64,000 nt of DNA from Amycolatopsis tolypomycina (lineage in GTDB: Bacteria; Actinomycetota; Actinomycetes; Mycobacteriales; Pseudonocardiaceae), in the NCBI RefSeq assembly GCF_900105945.1, contig NZ_FNSO01000004.1, forward strand, positions 1,054,001-1,118,000. The letters are read 5' to 3'. A program made the translations under genes and the position numbers. The notes beneath the pieces were generated by a model. It saw nothing but the letters and a program-made list of their open reading frames with translations. It was not told the origin of the DNA and did no database searches. Shown here in pieces: positions 43,881 to 52,004 of this stretch (position 1 is the stretch's first letter; every line of letters starts with the position of its first letter).

Positions 43881-44291
43881 GTGAACGCGCCACCCTCCCT
43901 CGACATCGTCGACGAGACGTTCCTCGCCGTTCCGCCCGCCACCGTGGCCGCGGTCTTCGCCGAGCCGGCCTCCTGGCGGCGCTACTGGCCCGACCTGGTC
44001 CTCGAGGTCTACACCGACCGGGGGGAGAAGGGCCTGCGCTGGACCGTGCGGGGCGCGCTCGTCGGTACGATGGAGGTCTGGCTCGAGCCGGTGCTCGACG
44101 GCACCCTGCTGCACTACTTCCTGCGGGCGACCCCCGCCGACGCGGCCGGGACGCCCCGTGCCCTGGCGCCGCGCGAGCTGCGCCGGGAGTTCGACCGGCG
44201 GGCGCGCGCCGCGAAGGCGATCGCGCTCGGGCTCAAGGAGATCCTGGAGGACGGGCGCGAGCCCGGAGTGCCTCCGCGCGGCGAGGGCTAG
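43881..44291 (+). CDS. SRPBCC (polyketide cyclase/START-like) protein
   Basis: The 136-residue helix-grip protein has the typical opening of a ligand-binding START-like fold (DETFLAVPPATVAAVFAEPASW), WTVRGALVGTMEVWLEPV in the strand region and a long C-terminal helix rich in Arg/Lys. It starts at GTG 43881 and ends with GGCTAG. A second SRPBCC gene lies at 45124. In M. tuberculosis small proteins of this type lie beside fadD15. A hydrophobic ligand is expected, but none is known. Confidence 0.75.
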   Translation: MNAPPSLDIVDETFLAVPPATVAAVFAEPASWRRYWPDLVLEVYTDRGEKGLRWTVRGALVGTMEVWLEPVLDGTLLHYFLRATPADAAGTPRALAPRELRREFDRRARAAKAIALGLKEILEDGREPGVPPRGEG

Positions 44292-44301
44292 GGGGCCAGG
44301 G

Positions 44302-45096
44302 GTGCGGGTACACGTCGTCTCGGACGTGCACGGCAACGCGGACGCGCTGAAGCGGGCGGGCGACGGGGCCGACGCCCTGGTCGTGCTCGGCGACCTGATC
44401 GACTTCGTCGACTACCACGACCACGAGAAGGGCATCATGGGTGCCCTGTTCGGCGCGGAGAAGGTGGCCGGGTTCGCCCGGCTGCGCCGCGAGGGCACCC
44501 GTGACGAAACCGTTGCCTACTCGCGGGAGCTCTGGGCGAGCCTCGAAGACCCGGCGAGCGCCGTCGACGAGGCCGTCCGCACCCAGTACGCGGCGCTGTT
44601 CGCGGCGATGACCGCGCCCACCTACGCCACGCCCGGCAACGTCGACACCCCGGCGCTGTGGCCGGAGTTCACCGGCGAGGGCGTGCGGGTGCTCGACGGC
44701 GAGGTGGCCGAGATCGGCGGCCTGCGGTTCGGGTTCGTCGGCGGCGCGCTGCTGCCCGACGGCGTCGTCCCGCGGCCGCGCAAGGGCGCCGCCTGGCGCC
44801 CCTACCTGCGGGATCGCGCGGACTACGACGCGGGCGTCGCCGCGCTGGCCGACGTCGACGTCCTCTGCACGCACGGCCCGCCCGCGCTGCCGGAGCTGAC
44901 CTACGACGTCGTCGCGCGCCGCAGCGAGATCGGCTCGACGGCGCTGCTGGAGCTGATCCGGGCGCAGCGGCCGCGCTGGTCGGTGTTCGGGCACGTGCAC
45001 CAGCCACTGGCGGCCCGCGCCCGGGTCGGCCTGACCGAGTGCCGTAACGTGGGTCACTTCAAGGAGACCGGGCAGCCCTACGTGCTGCGCTGGTGA
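44302..45096 (+). CDS. Calcineurin-like metallophosphoesterase
   Basis: The 264-residue cytoplasmic protein has the dinuclear metal motifs SDVHGNADAL (D-x-H), VLGDLIDFVDYHDHE (GD-x-x-D), TPGNVDT (GN-x-D in place of GNHD), CTHGPP (H) and FGHVHQP (GH-x-H). The replacement of the usual His in GNHD by Val is notable. It starts at GTG 44302, ten bases after the SRPBCC gene. Substrate unknown (phosphodiester or nucleotide). It ends 27 bases before the next SRPBCC gene, so co-transcription is likely. Confidence 0.82.
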   Translation: MRVHVVSDVHGNADALKRAGDGADALVVLGDLIDFVDYHDHEKGIMGALFGAEKVAGFARLRREGTRDETVAYSRELWASLEDPASAVDEAVRTQYAALFAAMTAPTYATPGNVDTPALWPEFTGEGVRVLDGEVAEIGGLRFGFVGGALLPDGVVPRPRKGAAWRPYLRDRADYDAGVAALADVDVLCTHGPPALPELTYDVVARRSEIGSTALLELIRAQRPRWSVFGHVHQPLAARARVGLTECRNVGHFKETGQPYVLRW

Positions 45097-45123
45097 CCAA
45101 CCGCGGCGGCTACGCTTCGACCC

Positions 45124-45561
45124 ATGGCCGAGCAGTCCACACAGTCCATCGAGGTCGACGCCGAGCCCAGCCGGGTGATGGCCGTGATCGCCGACTTCCC
45201 CGCGTACCCGGAATGGGCCAAGGCCGTCCGGCAGACCGAGGTCCTCGACACCGACGCCGACGGGCGGGCCAAGCAGGTCAAGCTCACCCTCGACGCGGGC
45301 CCGATCAAGGACGTCTACACCCTCGAGTACGACTGGGACGAAGACGGCCTCGGCGTCAGCTGGCACCTGGTCAAGGGCCAGATGCAGAAGGCCCAGAACG
45401 GCCGCTACGCGCTCGCCGACCTCGGCGGCGGCCGTACCCGGGTCACCTACACGCTGTCGGTCGAGCTGGCGCTGCCGATGATCGGCCTGCTGCGCCGCAA
45501 GGCCGAGAAGATGGTCATGGACACCGCGCTCAAGGAGCTGAAGAAGCGGGCCGAGGGCTAG
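45124..45561 (+). CDS. SRPBCC family protein (TB16.3-like)
   Basis: The 145-residue protein of the helix-grip fold reads IEVDAEPSRVMAVIADFPAYPEWAKAVRQ at its start and ends in a basic helix (MDTALKELKKRAEG). It closely resembles M. tuberculosis TB16.3 (Rv2185c). It ends one base before the ArsA-like ATPase start, so the two are made together. A role in lipid or steroid binding is plausible from the fold only. Quoting by position: conserved core at residues 9-37. Confidence 0.85.
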   Translation: MAEQSTQSIEVDAEPSRVMAVIADFPAYPEWAKAVRQTEVLDTDADGRAKQVKLTLDAGPIKDVYTLEYDWDEDGLGVSWHLVKGQMQKAQNGRYALADLGGGRTRVTYTLSVELALPMIGLLRRKAEKMVMDTALKELKKRAEG

Positions 45562-45562
45562 C

Positions 45563-46690
45563 GTGCGGATCCTGCTGTGCACCGGCAAGGGGGGTGTCGG
45601 GAAGACCACGCTGGCCGCGGCCACCGGCGCCGCCCTCGCCGCCCGCGGCAGGAAGACCCTCGTCGTGTCCACGGATCCGGCGCACTCGCTCGGCGACGCC
45701 TTCGGCCGCCCGCTCGGGGCCGAACCGTCCGAAGTGGACGCGCTCCTCTCCGGCGTGCAGGTCGATTCGCGCACCCTGGTGGACGCCACCTGGCAGCAGC
45801 TGCGCGGTGAGCTGCGGGCCGTGCTGGCCGGGGCGGGGCTCGACACCCTCGACGCCGAAGAGCTCACCGTGCTGCCCGGCGTCGACGAGCTGCTCGCCCT
45901 GACCGAGGTCCGCCGGCTGGCCGAGGACGGGCCGTGGGAGACCGTCGTCGTCGACTGCGGCCCGACGGCCGAGACGCTGCGGCTGCTCGCCCTGCCCGAG
46001 GCCGTCTCCGGCTACCTTTCCCGCGTGTTCGGGCGCCGCGTCACCGACCCGGTGCGCCGCCTCGGCGCCCACCTCGACGGCCTGCGCGCGCTGCTCACCG
46101 ACCCGGCCGTGACGACCGTCCGGCTGGTCCTGACCCCGGAGCGGGTGGTCGTCGCCGAGGCGCGGCGCACGCTCAGCTCCCTGGCCCTGCGCGGCATCGC
46201 CGTCGACGGCCTGATCGCCAACCGGCTGATGCCCGCGCCCGGCATGTGGCGCGGTGGCGCCGCGTCGTGGCTGCGCACCCGGCGGGCGCAGCAGGACGCC
46301 GTGCTCGCCGAGCTCGCCGCGGCCGGGATCGCGCCGGTCGCCCGCGTCGAGCACCGCGCCGTCGAGCCGGTCGGGCTGCCGGCGTTGCTGGAGATCGCCG
46401 CCGAGCTCTACCGCGGCGAAGACCCCCTCGCGGGCAACGGCACCCCCGTCACCCCGCTGCTGCGCGTGCGGCCCGCCCCCGGCGGGTACACCCTGCGCGT
46501 CGCGATCCCGCTCGCGCGGGACGCCGAGGTCGACCTCGCCCGCGTCGACGACGACCTGGCGATCACCGTGGACGGCTTCCGCAGGCTCATCGCCCTGCCG
46601 GAGCCGCTGCGGCCGTGCCGGATCACCGGCGCGGAATCCGACGCCGACGGCCTGGTCGTGCGCCTGGCCGGGAACCGGGGCCGCGGGTGA
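45563..46690 (+). CDS. ArsA/Get3-like anion-transporting ATPase
   Basis: The 375-residue P-loop NTPase opens with the deviant Walker A GKGGVGKTTLAAA, followed by the switch I aspartate in VVSTDPAHSLGDAF and the switch II/Walker B aspartate in VVVDCGPTAETLRLL. A C-terminal HSP20-like domain is suggested by the last ~90 residues (YTLRVAIPLARDAEVDLARV). ArsA energises arsenite efflux and Get3 delivers tail-anchored proteins; no arsenic gene is nearby. It is syntenic with Rv2184c. GTG start at 45563. The next gene overlaps by four bases (GTGA). Confidence 0.87.
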   Translation: MRILLCTGKGGVGKTTLAAATGAALAARGRKTLVVSTDPAHSLGDAFGRPLGAEPSEVDALLSGVQVDSRTLVDATWQQLRGELRAVLAGAGLDTLDAEELTVLPGVDELLALTEVRRLAEDGPWETVVVDCGPTAETLRLLALPEAVSGYLSRVFGRRVTDPVRRLGAHLDGLRALLTDPAVTTVRLVLTPERVVVAEARRTLSSLALRGIAVDGLIANRLMPAPGMWRGGAASWLRTRRAQQDAVLAELAAAGIAPVARVEHRAVEPVGLPALLEIAAELYRGEDPLAGNGTPVTPLLRVRPAPGGYTLRVAIPLARDAEVDLARVDDDLAITVDGFRRLIALPEPLRPCRITGAESDADGLVVRLAGNRGRG

Positions 46691-47091
46691 GCGAAGAGGA
46701 ACACGGGCCGCGCCTGGCGGAGGAGATCCGCCTGCTCGCCGAGCTGGTCGCGGACAAGGCGGCGCCGTGGCTCGAGGGCGTGCTCGCGGCCGGCCACGGT
46801 GATCACACCTCTGAGGAGGCGAAACCGGACGGTTCGGCGTGCGGCTGGTGTCCGCTGTGTGCGATCGTCGCGGTGGTGCGGGGTGAGCGGCCCGAGCTGG
46901 TCGCGCGGCTGGTCGAGCAGCTCGCGCAGCTGGTCGCCCTGCTGCGTGCGGTGCTCGCGGACCGCTGGGAACCGGACGAGGGCGTGCACATGCCCGGGTT
47001 CCGGCCCGCGCCGAAGCCCGCCGCGGACGCCACCGCGTCGACCAGGGTGCAGCACATCGCGGTCCGCAGGCGCGACGAGTGGGAGAGCTGA
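46687..47091 (+). CDS. Small conserved protein with C-x2-C-x2-C motif, partner of the ArsA-like ATPase
   Basis: The 134-residue soluble protein resembles actinobacterial Rv2183c-type proteins. An N-terminal helix is followed by SACGWCPLCAIVAVVRGERP (cysteines three residues apart, possibly metal- or redox-active), a hydrophobic helix (VARLVEQLAQLVALLRAVL) and a polar tail. It is coupled to the ATPase by a GTGA overlap, and the ROK kinase begins directly after its stop. Function unknown. Confidence 0.75.
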   Translation: MSEEEHGPRLAEEIRLLAELVADKAAPWLEGVLAAGHGDHTSEEAKPDGSACGWCPLCAIVAVVRGERPELVARLVEQLAQLVALLRAVLADRWEPDEGVHMPGFRPAPKPAADATASTRVQHIAVRRRDEWES

Positions 47092-48045
47092 GTGCGGACG
47101 ATAGGGGTGGACGTCGGCGGGACGAGCATCCGGGCCGGCGTGGTGGACGAACGCGGCTCCCTGCTCGACACGGCGCGCGTCGCGACGCCGACCGAGGAGG
47201 GTGCCCTCGAGGACGCCATCGCGAGCGTGGTCGAGGACCTGCGCAACCGCCACGACGTGGCCGGGGTCGGGCTGGCGGTGGCCGGCTTCGTGGCCCGGGA
47301 CCGCCGGTCGGTGATGTTCGCCCCGCACCTGGCGTGGCGCGGCGCACCCGTGGCCGACCGGATCGAGAAGCGCGTCGGCCTGCCGGTGCTGCTGGAGCAC
47401 GACGTCAATTCGGCGATCGTGGGCGAGCACCGCTTCGGCGCGGCTCGCGGGGCGCAGGTGGCGGCTCTGGTCGCGCTGGGCACGGGCATCGGTGCGGGGC
47501 TGTTGCTGGACGGCAAGTTGTACCGGGGCGCGTACGGCGTCGCGCCGGAGCTGGGGCACCTGACGGTGGTCCGCGGTGGGCGGCCGTGTCCGTGCGGCAA
47601 GTACGGCTGCTGGGAGCGGTACTGCAGCGGGACGGCGTTGGCCGCGACGGCCGTGGAGCTGCTCGCGCGGCACCCGGGGCGGTCGACGGTGCTGGCGCCG
47701 CAGGTGGCGGGTGATCCGGGGTCGGTGACCGGGCGCCGGGTCGCGGGTGCGGCTCGGGACGGTGACCCGATTGCCCAGCTGGCCATGGCGGAGCTGGCCA
47801 AGTGGCTGGGTGAGGGTTTGGCGCTGGTCGCGGATGTGTTCGATCCGGAGATCATCGTGATCGGGGGCGGGGTTTCGGAGTCGGCGCCGTTGTTCCTGGA
47901 TGAAGCTCGGGAGCATTACGCGGGGGCGATCACGGGGGCTCGGCATCGGCCGTTGGCTCGGATTCGCACCGCTCATCTTGGGGATGACACGGCGATCGTG
48001 GGCGCGGCGGCGTTGGCGTTGGAGGCGGCGAAGACCCCGGTCTGA
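47092..48045 (+). CDS. ROK-family glucokinase
   Basis: The 317-residue ASKHA kinase has the ATP-binding DVGGTSIRAGVVDE at the start, the sugar-binding EHDVNSA and ELGHLTV, and the ROK zinc motif CPCGKYGCWE. It lacks a helix-turn-helix, so it is an enzyme and not a ROK repressor. Phosphorylation of glucose is the likely reaction, consistent with glucose from the ceb/bglC system. It starts at GTG 47092, immediately after the preceding TGA. A palindromic repeat follows its stop by 11 bases. Confidence 0.87.
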   Translation: MRTIGVDVGGTSIRAGVVDERGSLLDTARVATPTEEGALEDAIASVVEDLRNRHDVAGVGLAVAGFVARDRRSVMFAPHLAWRGAPVADRIEKRVGLPVLLEHDVNSAIVGEHRFGAARGAQVAALVALGTGIGAGLLLDGKLYRGAYGVAPELGHLTVVRGGRPCPCGKYGCWERYCSGTALAATAVELLARHPGRSTVLAPQVAGDPGSVTGRRVAGAARDGDPIAQLAMAELAKWLGEGLALVADVFDPEIIVIGGGVSESAPLFLDEAREHYAGAITGARHRPLARIRTAHLGDDTAIVGAAALALEAAKTPV

Positions 48046-48056
48046 CCCGGCCCCGA

Positions 48057-48113
48057 CGTCATGAACGACCCTTTCATGACATCGGGCGCACTGAACGAGT
48101 CGTTCATGACGTT
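48057..48113. repeat. Intergenic palindromic element, family with the one at 59951
   Basis: Arms ACGTCATGAACGAC (48057-48070) and GTCGTTCATGACGT (48100-48113) are perfect complements over 14 bases. The 24-base word at 48061-48084 recurs unchanged at 59986-60009 and inverted at 59951-59974. It follows the ROK kinase stop and may terminate transcription. The apparent ORF starting MNDPFMTS here is a by-product. Confidence 0.8.
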
Positions 48114-48243
48114 CCGGCGCCGGGGAAGCGGCCGGAACTGTCGGTGGCTCCCGGTAGCGTGGAATTCGGGGGCGGGCCCGCACCGGCCCGTGTCATCCCA
48201 CCCCCGATCGGGTACCCGGCTCCCGCAGCGGGAGGGAGCGGGG

Positions 48244-48507
48244 ATGGCGGCCGATGTGTGGATCGGGGTGGGCGGGGCCTGCTTGGCGGTTGCGGCGGCT
48301 GTCCTGCGGGCGAAGTCGCGCCGTCGGCCGGTGGTGGTGGCCGCGTCGCTCGCCGTCGCGGCCGGGTGGGCGCTCGTCGCGCAGTTCCTGCTCAAGGCCC
48401 TCTTCCCCGGCGCGGTCCTCGCCGTCGTCATCCTCGGCGGCATCGTCCTCGGCATCCTGCTCGCCGCCTTCCTCGGTGGACGCGGGAACCTCGCGCGGAA
48501 GAAGTGA
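48244..48507 (+). CDS. Small membrane protein, 87 aa
   Basis: The 87-residue protein has a first hydrophobic segment (WIGVGGACLAVAAAVL), a basic turn (RAKSRRRP), two further segments (VVVAASLAVAAGWALVAQFL and AVLAVVILGGIVLGILLAAF) and a basic C-terminus. I do not recognise the family. GGGAGGGAG precedes the ATG at 48244. It lies 30 bases before the NUDIX gene and may be co-transcribed with it. Confidence 0.65.
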   Translation: MAADVWIGVGGACLAVAAAVLRAKSRRRPVVVAASLAVAAGWALVAQFLLKALFPGAVLAVVILGGIVLGILLAAFLGGRGNLARKK

Positions 48508-48537
48508 TCCCTCGCCGACCTGTGACAGGCTGGACGG

Positions 48538-49380
48538 GTGAGTCAGCCGTCCGCCAGTGTCTTCGTCCGGTGTTCCTGCGGGCACGTGCACTGGGGTCGC
48601 TACGGTGCCGCCGGGCTGCTGCTCGTCGATCCCGCGCGGGGCGTTCTCCTGCAGCGTCGCGCCTGGTGGGTGCACCACGGGCGCACCTGGGCCCTGCCCG
48701 GTGGGGCCATCGAGGCCGGCGAGACCGCCAGGACCGCCGCCGCCCGGGAAGCCTTCGAGGAGACCTCCGTTCCCGCCGAGGCTTTCCGTGCCGTCTCCGC
48801 CTCCGTCGTCGACCACGGCGACTGGAGCTACACCACCGTTCTGGCCCTCGCCGACGGCGCCGAAGCGCGCGTCGCCAACACCGAAAGTGCGGAGGTGCGC
48901 TGGGTGGATCCCGACGACGTCCCCGGTTACCCCCTCCACCGCGACTTCGCCGCCGCGTGGCCGCACCTGCGCGACCGCGTCGGCCAGGAGCTCGTGCTCG
49001 TCGTCGACGCCGCCAACGTCGTCGGCTCGCGGCCCGACGGCTGGTGGCGCGACCGGCACGGCGCCGCCGAACGCCTTCGCGACCAGCTCGCCAAGCTCGC
49101 CGAAGCCGGCGTGCCCGATCCGGACGACGCGGCCGTGACCTGGTGGCCGCGGATCGTCCTCGTCGTCGAAGGGCAGGCCAAGCGCGTCACGGGCACCGAA
49201 GGCGTCGAAGTCGTCGCCGCGGACAGCGACGGCGACTCCAAGATCGTCGAGGTCGTCGCCCAGCAGACGGCCAAGGTGCTGGTCGCGACCGCCGACCGGG
49301 AGCTGAAACGGCGGGTCGAAGCGCTCGGCGCGTCGATCATGGGCCCCGGCACGCTCCGGCGGCAGCTCGACGAGCTCTAG
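48538..49380 (+). CDS. NUDIX hydrolase fused to a NYN/PIN-like domain
   Basis: The first ~145 residues form a NUDIX domain preceded by a cysteine pair (RCSCGHVHWG). The NUDIX box reads GGAIEAGETARTAAAREAFE followed by ETSV, with Ser in place of the late Gly. The last ~130 residues (LVLVVDAANVVGSRPDGWWR, later VVAADSDGDSKIVEVV and LVATADRELKRRV) have the acidic pattern of a NYN/PIN-type nuclease. A joint role in RNA or nucleotide clean-up is inference. GTG start at 48538. Its TAG shares CTAG with the stop of the opposite-strand ligase gene. Confidence 0.8.
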   Translation: MSQPSASVFVRCSCGHVHWGRYGAAGLLLVDPARGVLLQRRAWWVHHGRTWALPGGAIEAGETARTAAAREAFEETSVPAEAFRAVSASVVDHGDWSYTTVLALADGAEARVANTESAEVRWVDPDDVPGYPLHRDFAAAWPHLRDRVGQELVLVVDAANVVGSRPDGWWRDRHGAAERLRDQLAKLAEAGVPDPDDAAVTWWPRIVLVVEGQAKRVTGTEGVEVVAADSDGDSKIVEVVAQQTAKVLVATADRELKRRVEALGASIMGPGTLRRQLDEL

Positions 49381-50516
49381 TCGCGCCGGATCCCGTCGCG
49401 CATCTCGGCCACCAGCGACGCCATCACGGCCTTGAGGCTGCCCTTGTGCTGCTCGGCCACCGCGCGCTGGCGCCGGTAGCTCGGCCCGTACCGCAGGATC
49501 GTCTCGACGTCCCGCAGCTCCGCGACGCAGTCCAGGCGCCGCGCCACCGGCTCGAGCCGGTCCAGCAGGTCGGCCACGTCGTCGGTGACCAGCCGCTCGC
49601 GGCCGGCGGCGTCCAGGATGATGATCGCGTCCGTGCCGTAGCGGGCCGCGCGCCACTTGTTCTCCTGGACGTGCCACGGCGGCAGCGTCGGCAGGATCTC
49701 GCCGTCTTCCAGGCGCTCGACGAAGTCGTCGACCAGGCACTGCGTCAGCGCCGCGATCGCGCCGACCTCCTCCAGCGTCGGCAGGCCGTCGCAGACGCGC
49801 ATCTCGATCGTGCCGAGCTTCGGCGACGGCCGGATGTCCCAGCGGATCTCCGAGAAGCTGTCGATCACGCCGGTGGTGAACATGTCCTCGACGTAGCTCT
49901 CCAGCTCAGCCCACTTGCGGAACTGGAACGGCAGCCCGGCCGTCGGCAGCTGCTGGAACATCAGCGCCCGGTTCGACGCGTACCCGGTGTCCTCGGCGCC
50001 CCAGTACGGCGAAGACGCCGACAGCGCCTGCAGGTGCGGCGCGTAGTTGAGCAGCGCGTCGAGGACCGGCAGCACCTTCTCGCGGTGGTCGACGCCGACG
50101 TGGATGTGGACGCCGTAGATCAGCATCTGCCGCCCCCACCACTGGGTCCGGTCGATCAGCTTGGCGTAGCGCTCCTTGTCGGTGACCTTCTGCTGGTACC
50201 AGTTCGAGAACGGGTGCGTGCCCGCCGAGAACATCTCGACGCCGAGCGGGTCGGCGACACCGTGCACGACGTCGAGGGAGTCGTTCAGGTCGGCCTTGGC
50301 CTCGGCGATCGTGTCGCAGACGCCGGTGATGATCTCGATGGTGTTGAGCAGCAGCTCCTGCTTGATCTTCGGGTGCTCGGCCTGCCCGTCGGGCCGGACG
50401 GCCTCGAGGATCCGCTCGGCCACCGACGTCAGCTCACCGCTGCGCCGGTCGACCAGGCCGAGCTCCCATTCCGCGCCGACGGTCGATCGCCGCGAAGGAC
50501 TGAACTCGATGTGCAT
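49377..50516 (-). CDS. Glutamate-cysteine ligase-like carboxylate-amine ligase (YbdK/GCS2 family)
   Basis: The 379-residue protein of the GCS2 family begins STVGAEWELGLVDRRSGEL and contains YGVHIHVGVD and RWDIRPSPKLGTIEMRVCD, the metal and substrate regions of weak gamma-glutamylcysteine ligases. It resembles M. tuberculosis Rv0433. Actinomycetes of this group make mycothiol, so the true product is uncertain. The ATG at 50516 fits family length. The gene ends in a shared CTAG with the NUDIX gene; the small membrane protein gene ends eleven bases upstream of its start. Confidence 0.85.
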   Translation of the reverse strand: MHIEFSPSRRSTVGAEWELGLVDRRSGELTSVAERILEAVRPDGQAEHPKIKQELLLNTIEIITGVCDTIAEAKADLNDSLDVVHGVADPLGVEMFSAGTHPFSNWYQQKVTDKERYAKLIDRTQWWGRQMLIYGVHIHVGVDHREKVLPVLDALLNYAPHLQALSASSPYWGAEDTGYASNRALMFQQLPTAGLPFQFRKWAELESYVEDMFTTGVIDSFSEIRWDIRPSPKLGTIEMRVCDGLPTLEEVGAIAALTQCLVDDFVERLEDGEILPTLPPWHVQENKWRAARYGTDAIIILDAAGRERLVTDDVADLLDRLEPVARRLDCVAELRDVETILRYGPSYRRQRAVAEQHKGSLKAVMASLVAEMRDGIRRD

Positions 50517-50527
50517 CGCCGTCCGAA

Positions 50528-51028
50528 CTAGACCTGGGCGCCGTTGCTGGGATCGGCGCCGGGCGGCGGTCCCTGGCGCACGCGGAGCAGCAGCAGCGCG
50601 ATCGCCGTCGCGAGCGCGAGGATGCCCAGCGGTGTCGCCACCGTCGGGCCAACGCCGATCGCGTTCGGCAGGATCAGCAGGAACAGCCCGGCCAGGAACA
50701 GCAGCAGGATGAGGAACGCCCCCAGCTTCGGCCGGGGCAGCGGCGGCGGCTCCGGCGGGACGTAGTGCTCGTCGTCGTCGGCCGGGTCGTCGGAGAACAT
50801 CGTGGTGTCCCACGACGTTCCCCCGGACCGCCAGCCGGGCTCCGGCGGCGAGTCCACGGCCGGCGGCTCGGCGGGCCGCTCCGGTGTCTTGCGCGACTCG
50901 GGCTCGGCGGTGCCGGTGGCCTCGGCGGTGTCCGTTTCGGGGAGCCCGAACCCGCCGGCGCGCAGGTCGGCGACGATCTCGGCGAACGTCGCGTCGACGT
51001 CCTCCGGTCCGTCCTTCCCCCGGCTCAT
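50528..51028 (-). CDS. Uncharacterised protein with acidic N-terminus and two C-terminal membrane helices
   Basis: The 166-residue protein has a long acidic, proline-rich cytoplasmic region (residues 1-100) and a hairpin of two hydrophobic segments (FLILLLFLAGLFLLILP and TPLGILALATAIALLLL). No family recognised. It begins by overlapping the stop of the lipase-like gene (ATGA at 51025-51028), so the two are coupled. A membrane adaptor role is conceivable but unsupported. Confidence 0.7.
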   Translation of the reverse strand: MSRGKDGPEDVDATFAEIVADLRAGGFGLPETDTAEATGTAEPESRKTPERPAEPPAVDSPPEPGWRSGGTSWDTTMFSDDPADDDEHYVPPEPPPLPRPKLGAFLILLLFLAGLFLLILPNAIGVGPTVATPLGILALATAIALLLLRVRQGPPPGADPSNGAQV

Positions 51029-51792
51029 GCGGTCTCCTCGGGCTGTCCGGCGTGCGCCTTCGCGAACTCGACGCTGCGGGTGAAGATCACTTCGGCGTCG
51101 TTGTCCTGCGTGGCCACGTGGTAGCTGTTCTCCAGCACGACCTCCGTGACGTCGGTGCTCGAGACGCCCTTGAGCACCAGCTGCGAGTTGACCGGCTCGA
51201 CGACGTGGTCGACCGACGAGTGCAGCAGCAGCACCGGCTGCGTCACCTTCGCCAGGTCGGCGCGCACGACCGCCCACAGCTTCGCCAGGCTCGCCGCCGC
51301 GCGCACCGGCGTGCGCGGGTAGGCCAGCTCGGTTTCGCCCGGCTTCTTGATGTCGTTCGCGATCGCCGGCACCGACGGCACGACCCGGCCCAGCACCGGC
51401 AGCAGCCGCGTGTCCCACTTCAGCCGCGTCACCGACGGGTTGACCAGGACGATCCCGGCGATCCGGTCGCCGAACTCCTCGGCCAGGCGCAGGGTGAGCG
51501 TGCCGCCCATCGAGAGGCCGCCGACGAACACCGTGCGGCAGGTCGCCAGCAGCGCGAGCAGGGCTTCGCGGACGGCGCCGTACCAGTCTTCCCACGTCGT
51601 GCGGTTGAGGTCCGGCCAGCGGGTGCCGTGGCCGGGCAGCAGCGGGCAGCGCACCGTGAACCCGGCCTCGGCCAGGTGGTCACCCCAGGCCCGCATGCTC
51701 GCCGGGGTGCCGGTGAACCCGTGGCAGAGCAGGAACCCGATCTCGGCCGAACCGGTGTGGCCGAACGGTTCCGCGCCGGCGAGCACGCCCAT
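51025..51792 (-). CDS. Alpha/beta hydrolase, monoacylglycerol lipase/carboxylesterase type
   Basis: The 255-residue enzyme has the oxyanion stretch LLCHGFTGTPASMRAWG, the nucleophile elbow GLSMGG (Ser), an aspartate in HSSVDHVV and the catalytic histidine in SYHVATQDND. The fold and motifs match the Est30/monoacylglycerol lipase group. No signal peptide is present. It is divergent from plsC across 212 bp in which I see no further feature. Being next to an acyltransferase, it may act in glycerolipid turnover. Confidence 0.83.
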   Translation of the reverse strand: MGVLAGAEPFGHTGSAEIGFLLCHGFTGTPASMRAWGDHLAEAGFTVRCPLLPGHGTRWPDLNRTTWEDWYGAVREALLALLATCRTVFVGGLSMGGTLTLRLAEEFGDRIAGIVLVNPSVTRLKWDTRLLPVLGRVVPSVPAIANDIKKPGETELAYPRTPVRAAASLAKLWAVVRADLAKVTQPVLLLHSSVDHVVEPVNSQLVLKGVSSTDVTEVVLENSYHVATQDNDAEVIFTRSVEFAKAHAGQPEETA

Positions 51793-52004
51793 GCGATCGC
51801 CTTCCGTGTGAGCCTTGCAGTCAGTCCATGCTCTCACGCCCGGCGGACCTTGTGGGGGTCTGCCCGTGCCCCGAATTCGCTGTGAGATCGATCGCTGCCG
51901 AAGTGGTAACCGGGTGGTCTGCGTTGTGCGGCGGCCGCCGGTGTTCGTAGGCTGTTCGTCTCGGGTGACAGGGGCTGCGGCTGCGATGGAGGACTGAGGC
52001 ACCG

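Noticed and set aside
48061..48243. An extended start (MNDPFMTS) for the small membrane protein
   Set aside because: The sequence is the palindromic repeat; a good ribosome site precedes ATG 48244 and the hydrophobic protein begins there.
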